Shown piece by piece: positions 6,722 to 7,431 of a stretch of 7,431 bases of DNA. Below the pieces are notes generated by a model. It was not told the origin of the DNA, ran no database searches, and saw nothing but the letters and a program-made list of their open reading frames with translations. The stretch is from NCBI GenBank assembly GCA_903970575.1, contig CAJCJC010000159.1, forward strand, positions 1 to 7,431, written 5' to 3'. Origin of the DNA: Alphaproteobacteria bacterium (lineage in GTDB: Bacteria > Pseudomonadota > Alphaproteobacteria > BOG-932 > Roseiterribacteraceae). The translations under genes were made by a program, and so were the position numbers. Within the stretch, counting starts at the first letter, position 1; each line of letters begins with the position of its first letter.

Positions 6722-7348
6722 ATGCTTTCCATTTTGATCGCGAATTCCAAGGGCGGCTGTGGCAAGTCGACCTTGACGACGAATCTGTCGGCGGCGTTGG
6801 CGCTGGCGGGGCATGAGGTGTTGCTGGCCGATGCGGACCGGCAGCGCTCCAGCCTTGGCTGGGCCAAAAGGCGGCCGAAGACGGCCAAGCCGATCGTGGT
6901 CGCGGATTGGAACAAGGGGATCGGCGAGATTCCGAAAACCGTCACCCGGCTGGTGATCGATGGGCCGGCGGGCTTGCGGAAAGAGTTGTTCGAGGAGCTG
7001 GTGGCGCAGGCCGATCTCATTCTGATGCCGGTGCTGCCCTCGGCGTTCGACCAGGAGGCGAGCCAGTCGTTTATCGAGAAACTCGACGCGCTGAAATCCA
7101 TCCGTAAGAACCGCAAGGGCGTCGCGATCATCGGTAACAGGATGCGCGACCGGACCCGGGCGGCGGATCGGCTCGATAAATTCCTGGGCGGCCTCGGGCA
7201 CGCGGTCATCGCCCGGCTGCGCGACAGTCAGGCCTATGGCGAGGCGGCGGCGACAGGGCTTTCCGTGTTCGAGATCAGGGGCGCCCGCGCCGTCATCCGC
7301 GAGGATTGGCGCCCGCTGATCGATTACGTCGAGCACGGCGTGCTCTAA
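6722..7348 (+). CDS. Orphan ParA/MinD-family ATPase
   Basis: This is a 208-residue ATPase of the ParA class. It carries the deviant Walker A KGGCGKST (residues 10-17) with signature lysine K10, the A' motif LLADADRQRSSLGW (34-46), Walker B LVIDGPAG (77-84), and the switch region LMPVLPSAFD (101-110); near the end RLRDSQAYGEAAATGLSVFE fits the ParA C-terminal signature. ParA proteins position DNA, plasmids or protein complexes by ATP-dependent dimerisation on the nucleoid. It lacks an N-terminal DNA-binding domain, as in short ParF/VirC1-like members. In the A' motif the usual DxDPQ is DADRQ, so proline is replaced by arginine. No ParB gene adjoins; the neighbour five bases downstream is an asparagine synthase-like gene. 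No Shine-Dalgarno sequence precedes the ATG. It probably partitions something other than the chromosome, but its cargo is unknown. Confidence 0.93.
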   Translation: MLSILIANSKGGCGKSTLTTNLSAALALAGHEVLLADADRQRSSLGWAKRRPKTAKPIVVADWNKGIGEIPKTVTRLVIDGPAGLRKELFEELVAQADLILMPVLPSAFDQEASQSFIEKLDALKSIRKNRKGVAIIGNRMRDRTRAADRLDKFLGGLGHAVIARLRDSQAYGEAAATGLSVFEIRGARAVIREDWRPLIDYVEHGVL

Positions 7349-7353
7349 GCAAG

Positions 7354-7431
7354 ATGTGCGGCCTGACCGGCATTTTCGATACGGTCGGCGACCGCCCGAT
7401 CGATCCCGGCGTATTGACCGCGATGAACGAT
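7354..7431 (+). CDS. Class II glutamine amidotransferase / asparagine synthase, N-terminal fragment
   Basis: The first 26 residues (MCGLTGIFDTVGDRPIDPGV and on to LTAMND) are in the window and the gene continues beyond it. Met-Cys-Gly begins the glutamine amidotransferase domain of AsnB-type enzymes: after removal of Met, Cys becomes the N-terminal nucleophile that releases ammonia from glutamine. The GIFDT...RPID...MND pattern also resembles the amidotransferases of exosortase/exopolysaccharide clusters (XrtA-associated). Which branch it belongs to cannot be decided from 26 residues. It starts five bases after the ParA stop, so the two genes are probably co-transcribed; the ribosome binding site (AAGCAAG) is weak, fitting translational coupling. 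Confidence 0.88.
   Translation, partial: MCGLTGIFDTVGDRPIDPGVLTAMND

Noticed and set aside
6550..7209. Minus-strand frame of 219 codons opposite ParA
   Set aside because: All but its last part is antisense to ParA; only the final 40 to 57 codons were kept as a doubtful small ORF.

Overview
The window is GC-rich and looks like chromosomal DNA of an alphaproteobacterium. The evidence is protein style (a SYLF protein, a 'translational machinery protein' eRF1-like domain, a triple-BON protein, an orphan ParA) and a good match to an EcfG-type general-stress promoter (GGAAC-N17-TGTT), a signature specific to that class. Genus cannot be fixed from the sequence. No rRNA, tRNA, CRISPR array, insertion sequence or phage gene was seen.

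Left part, minus strand (1-4430): a possible gene start leaves the left edge; a strong hairpin terminator (147-172) closes a secreted SYLF-domain protein gene (199-870) that has its own EcfG-like promoter. Upstream of it lie a DHA2-family 14-TM drug exporter (998-2521) and, overlapping the exporter start by 11 bases, a large protein of unknown function (2511-4430) whose second two thirds appears to be four copies of a beta-rich module of about 120 residues. The last two genes are probably one transcript.

Middle, plus strand (4649-6122): after a divergent spacer come a two-domain protein (HicA-like N-terminus joined to an eRF1-domain-3-like C-terminus) and a cytoplasmic protein made of three BON domains. 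Together with SYLF and the EcfG-like site, this suggests a stress-response neighbourhood, although only the SYLF gene has a recognisable stress promoter.

Right part (6123-7431): a small eroded-looking stretch with a PIN-like start motif, a minus-strand HicB-type ribbon-helix-helix protein without an obvious toxin, a short doubtful ORF, then a plus-strand orphan ParA ATPase that may be translated from a leaderless mRNA, followed five bases later by the start of a class II glutamine amidotransferase/asparagine synthase that runs off the window.

The most unusual items are the HicA-like/eRF1-like fusion, the four-fold repeat protein coupled to an exporter, the orphan ParA paired with an asparagine synthase-like gene, and the possible leaderless ParA start.
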